A stretch of DNA of 64,000 nucleotides from Bacillota bacterium (GCA_023392615.1 JAEVYT010000030.1:248001-312000), one strand, 5' to 3'. Positions 43,184-53,281 are shown, counted from the first letter of the stretch. The notes: generated from the letters alone by a model not told the origin. A program made the numbers and translations.

Positions 43184-44677
43184 ATGAATTCAAAGAAAAA
43201 AACTGGATCGATTCGAAGAAGACTAATCATGGTCTTTATATTGTCTTCGGCGGTGATATTTTTTGCAAATTTAATTATGTATTATAATATTAATAAATCA
43301 ATCGGAACGATTGATCAAGTATATAAAAGCAATGCGCAATTAAATAATCTTTATGATAAACTGTCTGAAGTTCAAAATAATCTCTATGAATTTCTAAATA
43401 CCAGAAGCAGTGAATCGTTAGAGAATTATTATCGTACATCGCAAGATTATAAAAATCTAATCAATGATTTGGATGGTAGTATCACAGGTAATGATATGCT
43501 TTTGATGCAGAAAAACATTAAGAATATGTCGGAGAATTATCTGCGGCTTGTAGATGAAACCGTGAATGCAAAAAGAGGACGTAATATTGAAAAATACAAA
43601 AAATTATATGAAGAAGCAAGTCAGATGTTTGGTTACATCAACGTTCATATTAACAGTTTGAATAATGAGAAGTTTAAAAATAATTCAAAAAAATATGATC
43701 TGTTATTGATATCTTTTAATTATCTAGAAGTTATCAGTACTACAGTTCTATTGGTATTAACCATCCTTACAGTACTACTAATCATAATAGTGACGCGAAG
43801 TATTACAGATCCTTTGATGAAATTAACTCGTGTTGCGCACCAGGTTGCCGGGGGTGATTTTGAGGTGGAACTGGTTCACGTGGAATCATCGGATGAAGTA
43901 GAAATTGTTACCAAAGCATTTAATAATATGATTGTAAGTATCCATCAATATATTATCAAAACAAGAGAAAGTATGGAATTAGAAAATAAGATGATGGAAC
44001 GGGAGCTTATGATGAAGAATCATCTTAAAGATGCCCAGTTAAAATATTTGCAGGCACAAATCAACCCACATTTTCTATTTAATACTTTGAATGCAGGTGC
44101 ACAGCTTGCCATGATGGAGGGAGCGGATAAGACCTGTCTGTTTATTGAGAATATGGCGGATTTCTTTCGTTTTAACGTAAAAAGCTTTGACCATGATTCT
44201 ACGTTAAGAGATGAGATCAAGCAGGTAGATAGTTATATTTATATACTGAATGTAAGATTCTCGGGTGGAATTCATTTCTTTAAAGAGATTGATGAGAGTC
44301 TTTTGGATATCAGGGTTCCCAGTATGATTTTACAACCGGTTGTTGAAAATTCAGTAAATTACGGTATTCGTAATGTAGAATATGAAGGGGAGATTCACTT
44401 GGAGGTTAAGGCTGCTGGTGAAAATATTGAAATTATTGTTGCGGATAACGGTACTGGAATTGATCAAAGTACGATTGATCGTATTATGGCAGCAAGACTT
44501 GAAGAGAGCACATCACTGAAAGATCGAGTTGTCTCTAAGGATTCTAACGGTATTGGGCTTGGGAATGTAATTAACCGATTACGACTTTACTATAATAGGG
44601 AAGAAGTATTCCATATTGAAAGTGAAGGTCATAATAAAGGAACTAGGGTTATTATTCGAATACCAAGAAATCGTTAA
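43184..44677 (+). CDS. Sensor histidine kinase, LytS/YesM type
   Basis: A 497-residue membrane kinase. Two spans flank an extracellular helical region of about 165 residues. A HAMP domain follows (ITDPLMKLTRVAHQVAGGDFEV). The His-kinase motif is QAQINPHFLFNTLNAG, and the ATPase has ENSVNYGIRN and DSNGIGLGNVINRL. The frame opens at 43106, but GGGGG before 43184 and the basic start MNSKKKTGSIRRRL support 43184. Its extracellular part is too small to bind sugar itself, so it probably listens to the anchored binding protein. Confidence 0.92.
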   Translation: MNSKKKTGSIRRRLIMVFILSSAVIFFANLIMYYNINKSIGTIDQVYKSNAQLNNLYDKLSEVQNNLYEFLNTRSSESLENYYRTSQDYKNLINDLDGSITGNDMLLMQKNIKNMSENYLRLVDETVNAKRGRNIEKYKKLYEEASQMFGYINVHINSLNNEKFKNNSKKYDLLLISFNYLEVISTTVLLVLTILTVLLIIIVTRSITDPLMKLTRVAHQVAGGDFEVELVHVESSDEVEIVTKAFNNMIVSIHQYIIKTRESMELENKMMERELMMKNHLKDAQLKYLQAQINPHFLFNTLNAGAQLAMMEGADKTCLFIENMADFFRFNVKSFDHDSTLRDEIKQVDSYIYILNVRFSGGIHFFKEIDESLLDIRVPSMILQPVVENSVNYGIRNVEYEGEIHLEVKAAGENIEIIVADNGTGIDQSTIDRIMAARLEESTSLKDRVVSKDSNGIGLGNVINRLRLYYNREEVFHIESEGHNKGTRVIIRIPRNR

Positions 44678-44711
44678 TTCTCAGAGGGGGGATCTAAAGA
44701 TTGGAGAAACT

Positions 44712-46304
44712 ATGTACAAAATAATGTTAGCTGATGATGAAGGAATTGTAATAGATTCCTTACGATTTATTATTGAAAAAAATTATCAAGATAGTTGTCT
44801 GGTGGAGCATGCCTCGACAGGGAGAAGTGTAATTGAGTTAGCAGAGAAATTCAAACCAGATATTGCAATTATGGATATTCAGATGCCTGGTATAAATGGA
44901 ATAGAAGCAATGAAGGAAATTCGAAAAACTAATAGCTCGGTTATCTTTATTGTTATGACAGCATATGATAAATTTACTTATGCAAAGGAAGCGATTAATT
45001 TAGGCGTTTTGGAGTATTTAACGAAACCGGTGAATCATACTGTGGTTGTAAATACATTGCAAAAGGCTATGGATATCATAGAACTAGAGCGTAAAAAAAG
45101 AAGTAACGACTTATTAATTCGTGAAAAACTTGAGATTGTTGTTCCGATTTTAGAGAGTGATTTTATCTATGCGATACTATCCAATGATGACTTTAGAACG
45201 GATGTGGATTTTAGAAGCTTGCTATCTATAAAAGATGAGTATGGTATGATGATGGTAATTGAATTCGGTGATTCTATTGAAGATGGAAAGCTTACGAATC
45301 CTGTTGGTGTAAGTGTTAAAGCACAAAATTATTACCAATTGATTCGAGGTTATTTAAAAGAAGAGTTCTCATGTATCGTAGGGCCGATTATGGTGAATAA
45401 GATTGTTGTATTTCTTCCTTGTGAAAAACCTCATCTGGAATATGACGACCGTATCAATCTGATCGAAATGGTGCGTCATTTAATTAGAGAATTAACTAAG
45501 CAGATAGATCTTCAATTTAAGGTTGGTATTGGTTCTGTTGTTCTATTAAACCAATTAGGAGAATCCTATAAGGAAGCGTTAACAGCAACTCATAACAGCA
45601 AGGGACGTGTTGTTCATGTGAACGATATTTCGGTTGGTTGTGAATATGCAGATGATTATCCAATTGAAATAGAAAAAAAACTCTATGAAATGATTGAAAA
45701 GGGTAATATGGAAGGAACGAAAACAGAAGCGAATCGGTTTTTCGACTGGATGGTAGAGCATTTTCCGGATTGTGAGATGGATATAAAGCTAAAGGTTTTA
45801 GAGTTTATCCTATTTGCTGAGCAAAAGGCATTTCTTAGCGGTGGTATGACCTATTATTTCCGTTATCGTAAGGATTACTTAGAAACATTGATGCAAATTG
45901 ATAATTATGATATGTTGCGCAAGTGGTATGTTAACAAAATCTTGGAAGCTTGTCGAAATACAGTAACGAAAAGAGATGAGCAGACTAACACAGTTATTAT
46001 AAAGGCAAAAGCATATATTGAAGAAAATTATAGTAAAGATATCTCTTTAGATGATGTATCGAGAGTGGTGGATATCAGTCCATATTATTTTAGTAAACTA
46101 TTTAAAGAGGAGACAGGAGAAAACTTCATTGAATACTTAACCAATATTCGAATAGAAGAGGCAAAAAAACTTTTACGAAACAGGGATAATAGCATCAAAA
46201 ACATCTGTGCAGACACAGGTTACAGTGACCCGAATTATTTTAGCCGTATCTTTAAAAAACAAGTAGGAGTAACACCTACGGAATATAGGGAGAAGGTAAT
46301 GTGA
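44712..46304 (+). CDS. YesN-type response regulator with AraC DNA-binding domain
   Basis: A 530-residue regulator. REC domain residues 1-120 contain the phospho-Asp in IAIMDIQMPGING and Lys in EYLTKPVNH. The middle is a long helical/alpha-beta linker. The last 100 residues are an AraC helix-turn-helix pair (ISLDDVSRVVDISPYYFSKLFKEE and GYSDPNYFSRIFKKQVG). The longer frame from 44616 overlaps the kinase; TTGGAG just before 44712 and the start MYKIMLADDEG decide the shorter one. It likely activates the transporter genes that follow. Confidence 0.93.
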   Translation: MYKIMLADDEGIVIDSLRFIIEKNYQDSCLVEHASTGRSVIELAEKFKPDIAIMDIQMPGINGIEAMKEIRKTNSSVIFIVMTAYDKFTYAKEAINLGVLEYLTKPVNHTVVVNTLQKAMDIIELERKKRSNDLLIREKLEIVVPILESDFIYAILSNDDFRTDVDFRSLLSIKDEYGMMMVIEFGDSIEDGKLTNPVGVSVKAQNYYQLIRGYLKEEFSCIVGPIMVNKIVVFLPCEKPHLEYDDRINLIEMVRHLIRELTKQIDLQFKVGIGSVVLLNQLGESYKEALTATHNSKGRVVHVNDISVGCEYADDYPIEIEKKLYEMIEKGNMEGTKTEANRFFDWMVEHFPDCEMDIKLKVLEFILFAEQKAFLSGGMTYYFRYRKDYLETLMQIDNYDMLRKWYVNKILEACRNTVTKRDEQTNTVIIKAKAYIEENYSKDISLDDVSRVVDISPYYFSKLFKEETGENFIEYLTNIRIEEAKKLLRNRDNSIKNICADTGYSDPNYFSRIFKKQVGVTPTEYREKVM

Positions 46305-46348
46305 GAATTTGATTTTCGCATTAATAAGAGGAAGGGCGTGGTTATTTT

Positions 46349-47383
46349 ATGAAAAAGTTAAGTATTGTATTAGTTCTACTAATGACATGCGCAATATCAA
46401 TGACTGGGTGTAGCAATAAAAAAGAAAACGATCATAAGGTAGATCAAGAAAAAAAGAGAATTCAAATTGGTTTATCATTTGACTCCTTTGTGATTGAGCG
46501 TTGGCAAAGAGACCGTGATGTATTTGTATCGACGGCACAGGAGTTGGGGGCAGATGTCAATGTTCAAAATGCAAATGGTGGAGTGAAAGAACAGATTTCA
46601 CAGATTGAGTATTTGATACGAAAGAAAATGGATGCAATTGTAGTCGTAGCTGTGGATTCTGAGGCATTGTCCGGAGTGTTAAAAAAGGCTAAGGATGCGG
46701 GAATCGCTGTAATCGCATATGATCGACTGGTAAACAATGCAAATGTCGATCTTTATATCTCATTTGATAATGAGAAGGTAGGACGCTTGATGGCAGAGGC
46801 ATTAGTCAAAGGGGTGCAAAAGGGCGGAAATATCATAACGATTTACGGTCCAACATCGGATAATAACGTAGCACTTGTGGAAAAAGGGTTTAACAGTGTC
46901 ATAAAAAATTCAGGATTGCATGTGGTTTATACAGTTAATGCGAAGGATTGGCTGGCGGAAGAAGCGTTCACTGCAGTAAATACTGCGTTATCTAAAACAC
47001 CGAACATTGATGGAGTAATGTGTGGTAACGATAATCTTGCGAGCGAGGCGGTGAAGGCACTGTCAGAAAACCGTCTGGCAGGCAAAGTGGTTTTGACCGG
47101 ACAGGATGCTGACCTTGTAGCATGTCAGAGAATTGTTGAGGGAACTCAGACCATGACAGTATATAAGCCGGTGGATCAGTTGGCAAAGTCTGCTGCGGAA
47201 TATGCTGTCAGATTAGCAAAAGGAGAGAAGATAGATGTTAAAGAGTCCATCGATGACGGTAATTATAGTGTTCCCTATGTTAAACTTGAACCGATTGCTG
47301 TAAATAAGGATAACATATATCAGGTTATTATTGAGGGAGGCTTTCAGAGGGAACAAGAAGTCTATTTGAATGTTCCGAAATAA
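46349..47383 (+). CDS. xylF: XylF-like D-xylose-binding lipoprotein
   Basis: A 344-residue lipoprotein; lipobox AISMTGC after a hydrophobic stretch. Family features are FVIERWQRDRDVF, ISFDNEKVGRLMAE, VVLTGQDADLVACQR and GTQTMTVYKPVDQL, all close to the XylF pattern. It stands 44 bases after the regulator gene. A strong terminator separates it from the second binding protein at 47664. It has no dedicated permease, so it probably shares the MmsAB-like importer, or serves sensing. Confidence 0.82.
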   Translation: MKKLSIVLVLLMTCAISMTGCSNKKENDHKVDQEKKRIQIGLSFDSFVIERWQRDRDVFVSTAQELGADVNVQNANGGVKEQISQIEYLIRKKMDAIVVVAVDSEALSGVLKKAKDAGIAVIAYDRLVNNANVDLYISFDNEKVGRLMAEALVKGVQKGGNIITIYGPTSDNNVALVEKGFNSVIKNSGLHVVYTVNAKDWLAEEAFTAVNTALSKTPNIDGVMCGNDNLASEAVKALSENRLAGKVVLTGQDADLVACQRIVEGTQTMTVYKPVDQLAKSAAEYAVRLAKGEKIDVKESIDDGNYSVPYVKLEPIAVNKDNIYQVIIEGGFQREQEVYLNVPK

Positions 47384-47407
47384 TATGTACATTAATATAT
47401 AGAAGAA

Positions 47408-47464
47408 AGAGCTCCGTAGTAGTACAGGGACCGGTTAAGGTTGTGCTACTACGGAGCTCTTTTG
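47408..47464 (+). terminator. Terminator between the two binding-protein genes
   Basis: AGAGCTCCGTAGTAG and CTACTACGGAGCTCT form a perfect 15-base stem, then TTTG. It splits the locus into a sensing part and an uptake part. Confidence 0.85.
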
Positions 47465-47594
47465 TACTATGCAGGGATAGCTTGAAGTATAATAGGAATT
47501 TTTCGTAATACTAGTGCAATAAATTGCTATACCATCGGAGGATAGCATATCAGTATGTGCATTACTCATCAATAATATGCAGATTAAAGCAAGT

Positions 47595-47623
47595 TTGTAC
47601 TATTCTATTCATGTTATTATCAT
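47595..47623 (+). promoter_or_regulatory. Promoter of the sugar uptake operon
   Basis: TTGTAC (47595-47600), a 17-base spacer and TATCAT (47618-47623) lie about 40 bases before the ChvE-like gene. A YesN-type site may lie upstream, but I cannot identify one. Confidence 0.5.
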
Positions 47624-47663
47624 TACGTAGTAAAAAAACATATTTTATGGGAGGAAAAAATTT

Positions 47664-48755
47664 ATGAAAAAGAAGTTAATTAGTTTAATGCTTTGCGTTG
47701 CACTAGTAGCATCTTTGATGGTTGGATGTGGAAGCAAAGATGATTCCAAGTCCGGCGCAAAATCAGATGCGAAAAAAATTGGTGTAGCAATGCCTACAAA
47801 AGATTTACAGCGTTGGAACCAAGATGGTGCTAATATGAAGAAGTCCTTAGAGGATGCAGGATACAAAGTAGATTTACAGTATGCTAACAATGATGTTTCT
47901 CAACAGGTATCCCAGATTGAGAACATGATCACAAGTGGTTGTGACGTATTAGTAGTTGCTGCTATCAATGGTAGCTCCCTTGGTACTGCTTTAGCAAAAG
48001 CTAAAGAGAAGAATATCCCGGTTATTGCTTATGATCGTCTTATCATGGATACAGATGCAGTTTCCTACTATGCAACCTTTGATAACTTCAAAGTTGGTGT
48101 AATCCAGGGACAGTACATCGTTGATAAGTTAGGACTTAAAGATAAGTCTGGTCCTTTCAATATCGAGTTATTCACAGGTTCTCCTGATGATAACAATGCT
48201 ACATTCTTCTTTAATGGCGCTATGAGCATTTTACAGCCATACATCGACAACGGCAAATTAAACGTTGTATCCAAACAGAAGAAATTTGAAGAAGTTGCTA
48301 CACAGAACTGGTCAACAGAAGAAGCTCAAAAGAGAATGGAAAACCTTCTTACATCCTTCTATGCTGATAAAAAAGTTAAACTTGATGTAGTTTATTCATC
48401 CAATGACTCTTGTGCAATTGGTATTACAAATGCATTAGTTAACGCTGGTTATACAAAAGATGATTTCCCGATCGTAACCGGTCAGGACTGTGACAAGACT
48501 TCTGTAAAGAACATTCTTGCAGGAACTCAGTCAATGTCTATCTTTAAAGATACTCGTGAATTAGCAAACAAGGTTGTAGAGATGGTTACTGCTATTGTTG
48601 AAAATAAAGAAGTACCTGTAAATGATACTAAGACTTATGACAATGGTAAGGGCATCGTTAAAACATTCCTCTGTGAGCCAGTATTCGCTGATAAAGACAA
48701 CTACAAGAAATTATTAATCGACTCCGGTTATTACAAAGAGAGCGATATTCAGTAA
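47664..48755 (+). CDS. chvE: ChvE-like multiple-monosaccharide-binding lipoprotein
   Basis: A 363-residue lipoprotein; lipobox LMVGC. It carries GVAMPTKDLQRWNQDGANM, VIAYDRLIMDTDAVSYYATFDN, GSPDDNNATFFFNGAMSILQPYI and VTGQDCDKTSVKNILAGTQSM. These patterns match ChvE-type proteins that bind several monosaccharides, including arabinose, xylose, glucose or galactose. Codon use looks optimised for high expression. It is followed by a hairpin and then the ATPase and permease genes, as is usual when more binding protein is needed than membrane parts. Confidence 0.88.
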   Translation: MKKKLISLMLCVALVASLMVGCGSKDDSKSGAKSDAKKIGVAMPTKDLQRWNQDGANMKKSLEDAGYKVDLQYANNDVSQQVSQIENMITSGCDVLVVAAINGSSLGTALAKAKEKNIPVIAYDRLIMDTDAVSYYATFDNFKVGVIQGQYIVDKLGLKDKSGPFNIELFTGSPDDNNATFFFNGAMSILQPYIDNGKLNVVSKQKKFEEVATQNWSTEEAQKRMENLLTSFYADKKVKLDVVYSSNDSCAIGITNALVNAGYTKDDFPIVTGQDCDKTSVKNILAGTQSMSIFKDTRELANKVVEMVTAIVENKEVPVNDTKTYDNGKGIVKTFLCEPVFADKDNYKKLLIDSGYYKESDIQ

Positions 48756-48769
48756 TTAACACTTTAGGT

Positions 48770-48812
48770 AAGGGTGTTGTATAAAGAAACAGCCGTACAG
48801 CACCCTTATTAA
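48770..48812 (+). terminator. Partial terminator after the binding-protein gene
   Basis: AAGGGTGTTGTA pairs with TACAGCACCCTT with one mismatch, then ATT. It probably sets the ratio of binding protein to importer. Confidence 0.6.
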
Positions 48813-48969
48813 ATCACGCGATGGTAGAGTGATATGTCATTTCTTTCCAATCGTGAGAATATATGTATTGTACAATTAGTAACACTGTTAAGTCAGTGAA
48901 TATATTACTCAGAGCTTCGACATAGAAACTCTAGAAACCATCATATTTTATAGTATAGGAGGGGTATTA

Positions 48970-50505
48970 GTGGCAGCAATATTGGAAATGAGAAATATTA
49001 CCAAACGCTTCCCCGGAGTTAAGGCATTAGATAATGTCAACCTTCATGTTGAAGAAGGCGAGATTCATGCGTTGGTTGGTGAAAATGGTGCAGGAAAATC
49101 AACATTAATGAATGTACTTAGCGGAATTTATCCGTTTGGAAGTTATGAAGGCGACATTCTGTATCAAGGTGAAGAATGTAAATTCAATGTGATCAAAGAT
49201 AGTGAAAGTAAAGGTATTGTAATTATCCATCAGGAGCTAGCATTGGTTCCGTATATGACAATTGGAGAAAACATGTTCCTTGGTAATGAAAGAGGAACTA
49301 CAGCACGTATTGATTGGGAGCAAACATATCATAAGGCAGCAGAGCTACTAAAAGTGGTTGGTCTGAATGAAGACCCGAAAGAATTAATTAAGGATATCGG
49401 TGTAGGTAAGCAACAGTTAGTTGAAATAGCGAAAGCGTTGGCTAAGAATGTTAAACTACTCATTCTTGATGAGCCTACGGCATCATTAAATGAAGCTGAT
49501 TCCCGTAAACTACTAGATTTACTGTTAAGCTTCAAGAAAGAAGGAATGACTTCGATAATTATTTCTCATAAGTTAAATGAGATTTCATATGTAGCTGATA
49601 AGATTACTGTAATTCGAGACGGTGCTACGATAGAGACATTGGATAATAGAAAAGAAGAAATCAGTGAAGAGCGAATCATTCGTGGCATGGTAGGACGTAC
49701 CATGACGGATCGTTTCCCTAAGAGAGAAAATGTGGATATCAAAGAAACCAATCTTGAAGTCAAGAACTGGAATGTATTCCATCCACTTTATTCTGGCCGT
49801 AAAGTTGTAGATAACGTATCTCTACATGTAAGAAAAGGTGAGGTTGTTGGTATCGCAGGACTTATGGGTGCTGGACGTACAGAGCTTGCATTAAGTATCT
49901 TTGGTAAGAGCTACGGCGTAGATATCTCTGGTGATTTGTTCGTAAATGGTAAGGAAGTAAATTGGAACAGCTCAAGAGAGGCAATAGATAATAAGCTTGT
50001 TTATGTTACGGAAGATAGAAAGGGAGATGGCTTGGTTTTATCCAATCCGATCCGTGTTAATACTACTTTGGCAAAAATGAGCAAAGTAAGCCGTAATGGT
50101 GTTATTGATAATGATCTTGAAGTAATTGTATCGGATGATTACATCGGTAAACTAAAAACGAAATGTACTTCCTCAGAGCAGATCGTCGGAAATCTCAGTG
50201 GTGGTAATCAGCAGAAGGTATTAATTAGTAAGTGGATGTTCTCTGACCCTGATATCATGATACTTGACGAACCTACAAGAGGTATCGACGTTGGTGCGAA
50301 ATATGAAATCTATTGCATAATCAATCAGTTGGTTAAAGAAGGAAAATCAATATTAATGATATCTTCTGAGTTACCTGAGTTGCTTGGTATGTGTGATCGA
50401 ATTTATATTATGAATGAAGGTAAAATGGTTGGTGAAGTCTCCAAAGAAGAGGCTACCCAGGAAGTTATTATGAGTCATATATTAAAGACAAGTAAAGGAG
50501 AATAG
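48970..50505 (+). CDS. mmsA: Sugar ABC transporter ATPase, tandem ABC (MmsA/GguA-like)
   Basis: A 511-residue protein with two ABC modules, as in the CUT2 family. Module 1: ENGAGKSTLMNVLSG, IGVGKQQLVEIAKAL, LLILDEPTASLNE. Module 2: a degenerate Walker A (GLMGAGRTELALSIFG), LSGGNQQKVLISKW, IMILDEPTRGIDVG. GTG start with AGGAGGGG six bases upstream. It couples to the permease gene, which starts two bases after its stop. Confidence 0.93.
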   Translation: MAAILEMRNITKRFPGVKALDNVNLHVEEGEIHALVGENGAGKSTLMNVLSGIYPFGSYEGDILYQGEECKFNVIKDSESKGIVIIHQELALVPYMTIGENMFLGNERGTTARIDWEQTYHKAAELLKVVGLNEDPKELIKDIGVGKQQLVEIAKALAKNVKLLILDEPTASLNEADSRKLLDLLLSFKKEGMTSIIISHKLNEISYVADKITVIRDGATIETLDNRKEEISEERIIRGMVGRTMTDRFPKRENVDIKETNLEVKNWNVFHPLYSGRKVVDNVSLHVRKGEVVGIAGLMGAGRTELALSIFGKSYGVDISGDLFVNGKEVNWNSSREAIDNKLVYVTEDRKGDGLVLSNPIRVNTTLAKMSKVSRNGVIDNDLEVIVSDDYIGKLKTKCTSSEQIVGNLSGGNQQKVLISKWMFSDPDIMILDEPTRGIDVGAKYEIYCIINQLVKEGKSILMISSELPELLGMCDRIYIMNEGKMVGEVSKEEATQEVIMSHILKTSKGE

Positions 50506-50507
50506 AG

Positions 50508-51665
50508 ATGGATAAAGCATTAGATATACTAAAAAAGAATGCCATGATCTTTGCATTAATACTTGTTACAGTATTTTTCGCCGTAGGTACTGGTGGAAAA
50601 TTATTGCTCCCGGGTAATGTAACAAACTTAATAGCACAAAATGGATATGTAGTTATTTTAGCAACAGGTATGTTACTTTGTATCTTAACTGGTGGTAATA
50701 TCGATTTATCAGTTGGTTCAATTGTAGCGTTAGTAGGAGCATTAGCTGGTACATTAATTGTTAATATGAAGGTGCCGGTTAGCTTATCAATTATCATCTG
50801 TTTATTAGCAGGTATCTTAATTGGTGTTATTCAGGGTTATTGGATCGCATATCTGCGAATTCCTGCCTTCATCGTAACACTGGCCGGTATGTTATTATGG
50901 AGAGGCGTTGCCCTCATGATATTAAATGGTTTAACAATATCAAACTTACCTCAATCCTATTTAAATCTGTTTAATAGTTATGTTCCTGATTTCTTTAAAG
51001 GTGATATCAATATTACCTGTATCTTAATCGGTGTTATCCTTAGCGTTATCTATATTGTTACTCAATTAATAACAAGAGCAAACAAGAGCAAGAAGGGTTA
51101 CCAGTTAGAATCTGTACTTGCACTTGGCGCAAAACTTGTAATTATCGTAGCGGCAATTATGGCTTTAAGCTATTCATTAGCAAATGCAAGCGGTATGCCT
51201 GCAATCTTGATCATACTTTCTGTTATCGTTATGATCTATGCATATTTTACAACAAGAACCGTTCCTGGTCGTTACCTCTATGCAATGGGTGGTAATGAGA
51301 AAGCAGCTAAATTGAGCGGTGTTAATACCAATAAAGTATTATTCTTTGCCTATGTTAACATGGCATTCTTGAGTGCAGTTGCTGCTCTCGTGTGTGTTGC
51401 CCGTTTTAACTCTGCTGCTCCTACAGCAGGTGTTAACTATGAATTAGATGCAATCGGTGCTTGTTTCATCGGTGGTGCATCCGCTTACGGTGGTGTTGGT
51501 AAAGTAGGCGGCGTTGTTATCGGTGCTGTATTCATGGGTGTTCTTAACATCGGTATGTCCATTATGGGCGTTGATGCAAATCTCCAGAAAGTTGTTAAAG
51601 GTATCGTACTTCTCGCAGCTGTTACCTTTGACGTTTTATCGAAAAAGAGAAGTAAAACAGCATAA
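50508..51665 (+). CDS. mmsB: Sugar ABC transporter permease (MmsB/GguB-like)
   Basis: A 385-residue CUT2 permease with about ten membrane segments. NIDLSVGSIVALVGALAG and the C-terminal AIGACFIGGASAYGGVGKVGG are typical. A middle insertion of about 50 residues (ITRANKSKKGYQLESV) is usual for the MmsB/XylH branch. It forms the channel of the importer fed by the lipoproteins encoded upstream. A GC-rich terminator follows. Confidence 0.94.
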   Translation: MDKALDILKKNAMIFALILVTVFFAVGTGGKLLLPGNVTNLIAQNGYVVILATGMLLCILTGGNIDLSVGSIVALVGALAGTLIVNMKVPVSLSIIICLLAGILIGVIQGYWIAYLRIPAFIVTLAGMLLWRGVALMILNGLTISNLPQSYLNLFNSYVPDFFKGDINITCILIGVILSVIYIVTQLITRANKSKKGYQLESVLALGAKLVIIVAAIMALSYSLANASGMPAILIILSVIVMIYAYFTTRTVPGRYLYAMGGNEKAAKLSGVNTNKVLFFAYVNMAFLSAVAALVCVARFNSAAPTAGVNYELDAIGACFIGGASAYGGVGKVGGVVIGAVFMGVLNIGMSIMGVDANLQKVVKGIVLLAAVTFDVLSKKRSKTA

Positions 51666-51687
51666 TATTCTCCTCGTCCTATGCTGA

Positions 51688-51717
51688 AAGGCCCCGGTTC
51701 CCCGACCGGGGCCTTTT
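51688..51717 (+). terminator. Terminator of the sugar uptake operon
   Basis: AAAGGCCCCGGT and ACCGGGGCCTTTT form a perfect stem with a short loop and end in a T-run. Confidence 0.94.
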
Positions 51718-51751
51718 ACCGTCCAAAAATGAAACTTCGATAGGTTGTGAA

Positions 51752-51810
51752 GGGAAGAAGCAGGACAGTGATTACTTCTTTGGAGAGATGATAATCCCCT
51801 GCTTCTTCCC
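51752..51810. repeat. Inverted repeat in the long gap after the sugar operon
   Basis: GGGAAGAAGCAGG (51752-51764) pairs perfectly with CCTGCTTCTTCCC (51798-51810) over 13 bases with a loop of about 33. It has no T-run. From here to 52151 the sequence is AT-rich, with no gene I can support. Confidence 0.55.
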
Positions 51811-52151
51811 ATCTACACATTGAAAATAAATATTTAAGAATATGAGAGAGTCAGTGGATTAGTTTTAGTAAGGGGTTACTGATATATTTATTAAACGATA
51901 AAAGTTATACAAAAAAATAAAGAGAAAAATAGATAGCATATTTTGATTCAGTATAAACCACCATGTAAATGGAATTATCTAAATAATAAGGCTTGATTAT
52001 ATGCTTAGGGACGTATCTATGATGGCAAGGTCGGATGGTGAGTCAAATCTATGATTAACTCTTGTAATTGGAATACGTTACATGATAAAATGAGGAAGTT
52101 GACTAAATAGTGTTGAATAGATTGGCATGGAATTGATACGGAGGTAGTGAG

Positions 52152-52466
52152 ATGAGAGATGAATTAGCACAGCTAGATGCAGATTTAAAGGGTCTGTTTT
52201 CTGAAAATAAATTAGAAGAATTGAATGCATTACTGCAGGAGCAGTCAGAGGTGGATGTAAAGGAAGTGATCATGTTTTATTGTGATATCATTCGAAAGTA
52301 TTATGATTCAGAGCGTTTTGACTTGTTGCTTACCCATATTCGTTTTGTTGCATTCAGCTGCTATATGGTGGAATATGCAAAACAATGGAATATGATTACT
52401 GAGGATGAATATCTCAGTATGATGAACATCTATAATGAAGTGTATGAGAGAAGGCAACAACAATAA
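52152..52466 (+). CDS. Small helical hypothetical protein
   Basis: A 104-residue acidic, mostly helical cytosolic protein (ELAQLDADLKGLFSENKLEELNALL). It has no known motif. AGGTAGTGAG precedes the ATG at fair spacing. The histidine phosphatase gene follows by 70 bases. I do not recognise the family. Confidence 0.65.
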   Translation: MRDELAQLDADLKGLFSENKLEELNALLQEQSEVDVKEVIMFYCDIIRKYYDSERFDLLLTHIRFVAFSCYMVEYAKQWNMITEDEYLSMMNIYNEVYERRQQQ

Positions 52467-52535
52467 TCATGGTTGCGTAACATATGGTTTATATAATGAA
52501 ATAAAAGTACGAAATATGAAAAAGGTGGTGCAAAC

Positions 52536-53165
52536 ATGATTAATCTTTACTTGATCAGACATGGAAGACAGTGCAGTCGGTTATGCAATGTTGACGTGGA
52601 ACTTGCGGCTGAAGGTAGAAAACAAGCTGAGCTTCTTCGTGATCGAATGAAGCATTATGAAATAGATGCGTTATACTCAAGTGATTTAATTCGCGCAAGA
52701 CAAACAGCTGCGATATTAAATGAAGCCTTACAACTTCCACATATAATCAAGGAGGGAATTAAGGAGATATCCTTTGGACTACTTGAGGGTAATAGTGACG
52801 AGTTTATTAATGAGCATTTTAGTGAATTTAAGAAACAACAAAAGATGCTTATGGATGATATTCCTTATCCGGAAGGAGAAAATGGAAGAGCCGTTTATCA
52901 AAGAGCAATGCCTGTCATCCAAGAAGTCATAAATAGCGGTAGTAAGAATGTGGCTATCGTAACTCATGGTGGAACCATTCGTGTTCTATTGGCGGCTTTA
53001 GTGGGGAAAAATCAAGCAAACCGATTTTTGTTCGGGTTATCCTTGGAGAATACAAGTATTACCCATTTACAATATGATAAAGAGCTGGATCGCTTTTACT
53101 TAGAGAGATTTAATGACTTTGCACATTTGGAAGGACATCCGGAATTATTACGAAAGAATATTTAA
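52536..53165 (+). CDS. Histidine phosphatase (phosphoglycerate mutase-like)
   Basis: A 209-residue protein. RHG motif in LYLIRHGRQCSRL, then YSSDLIRARQTAAIL, the Glu in EISFGLLEGNSDE, and distal His in VTHGGTIRVLLAAL. These are all catalytic elements of the two-histidine phosphatases. The substrate is unknown; a sugar phosphate or alpha-ribazole phosphate are typical. AAAGGTGG precedes the ATG. Confidence 0.88.
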   Translation: MINLYLIRHGRQCSRLCNVDVELAAEGRKQAELLRDRMKHYEIDALYSSDLIRARQTAAILNEALQLPHIIKEGIKEISFGLLEGNSDEFINEHFSEFKKQQKMLMDDIPYPEGENGRAVYQRAMPVIQEVINSGSKNVAIVTHGGTIRVLLAALVGKNQANRFLFGLSLENTSITHLQYDKELDRFYLERFNDFAHLEGHPELLRKNI

Positions 53166-53188
53166 GAATTAATACAATACATACAATC

Positions 53189-53281
53189 GTCAATATGCAC
53201 AAGTGTAACAATACTCTATAAATTGCAAAAATACTTGTGATTTACTGCTTCTATCAAGGAGTTAATATGTGCATATTGATG
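53189..53281. repeat. Inverted repeat between converging genes
   Basis: TCAATATGCACA near 53191-53202 pairs with TGTGCATATTGA near 53266-53277 across about 65 bases. The inner part pairs only weakly. It may serve as terminator for both flanking genes. Confidence 0.45.
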
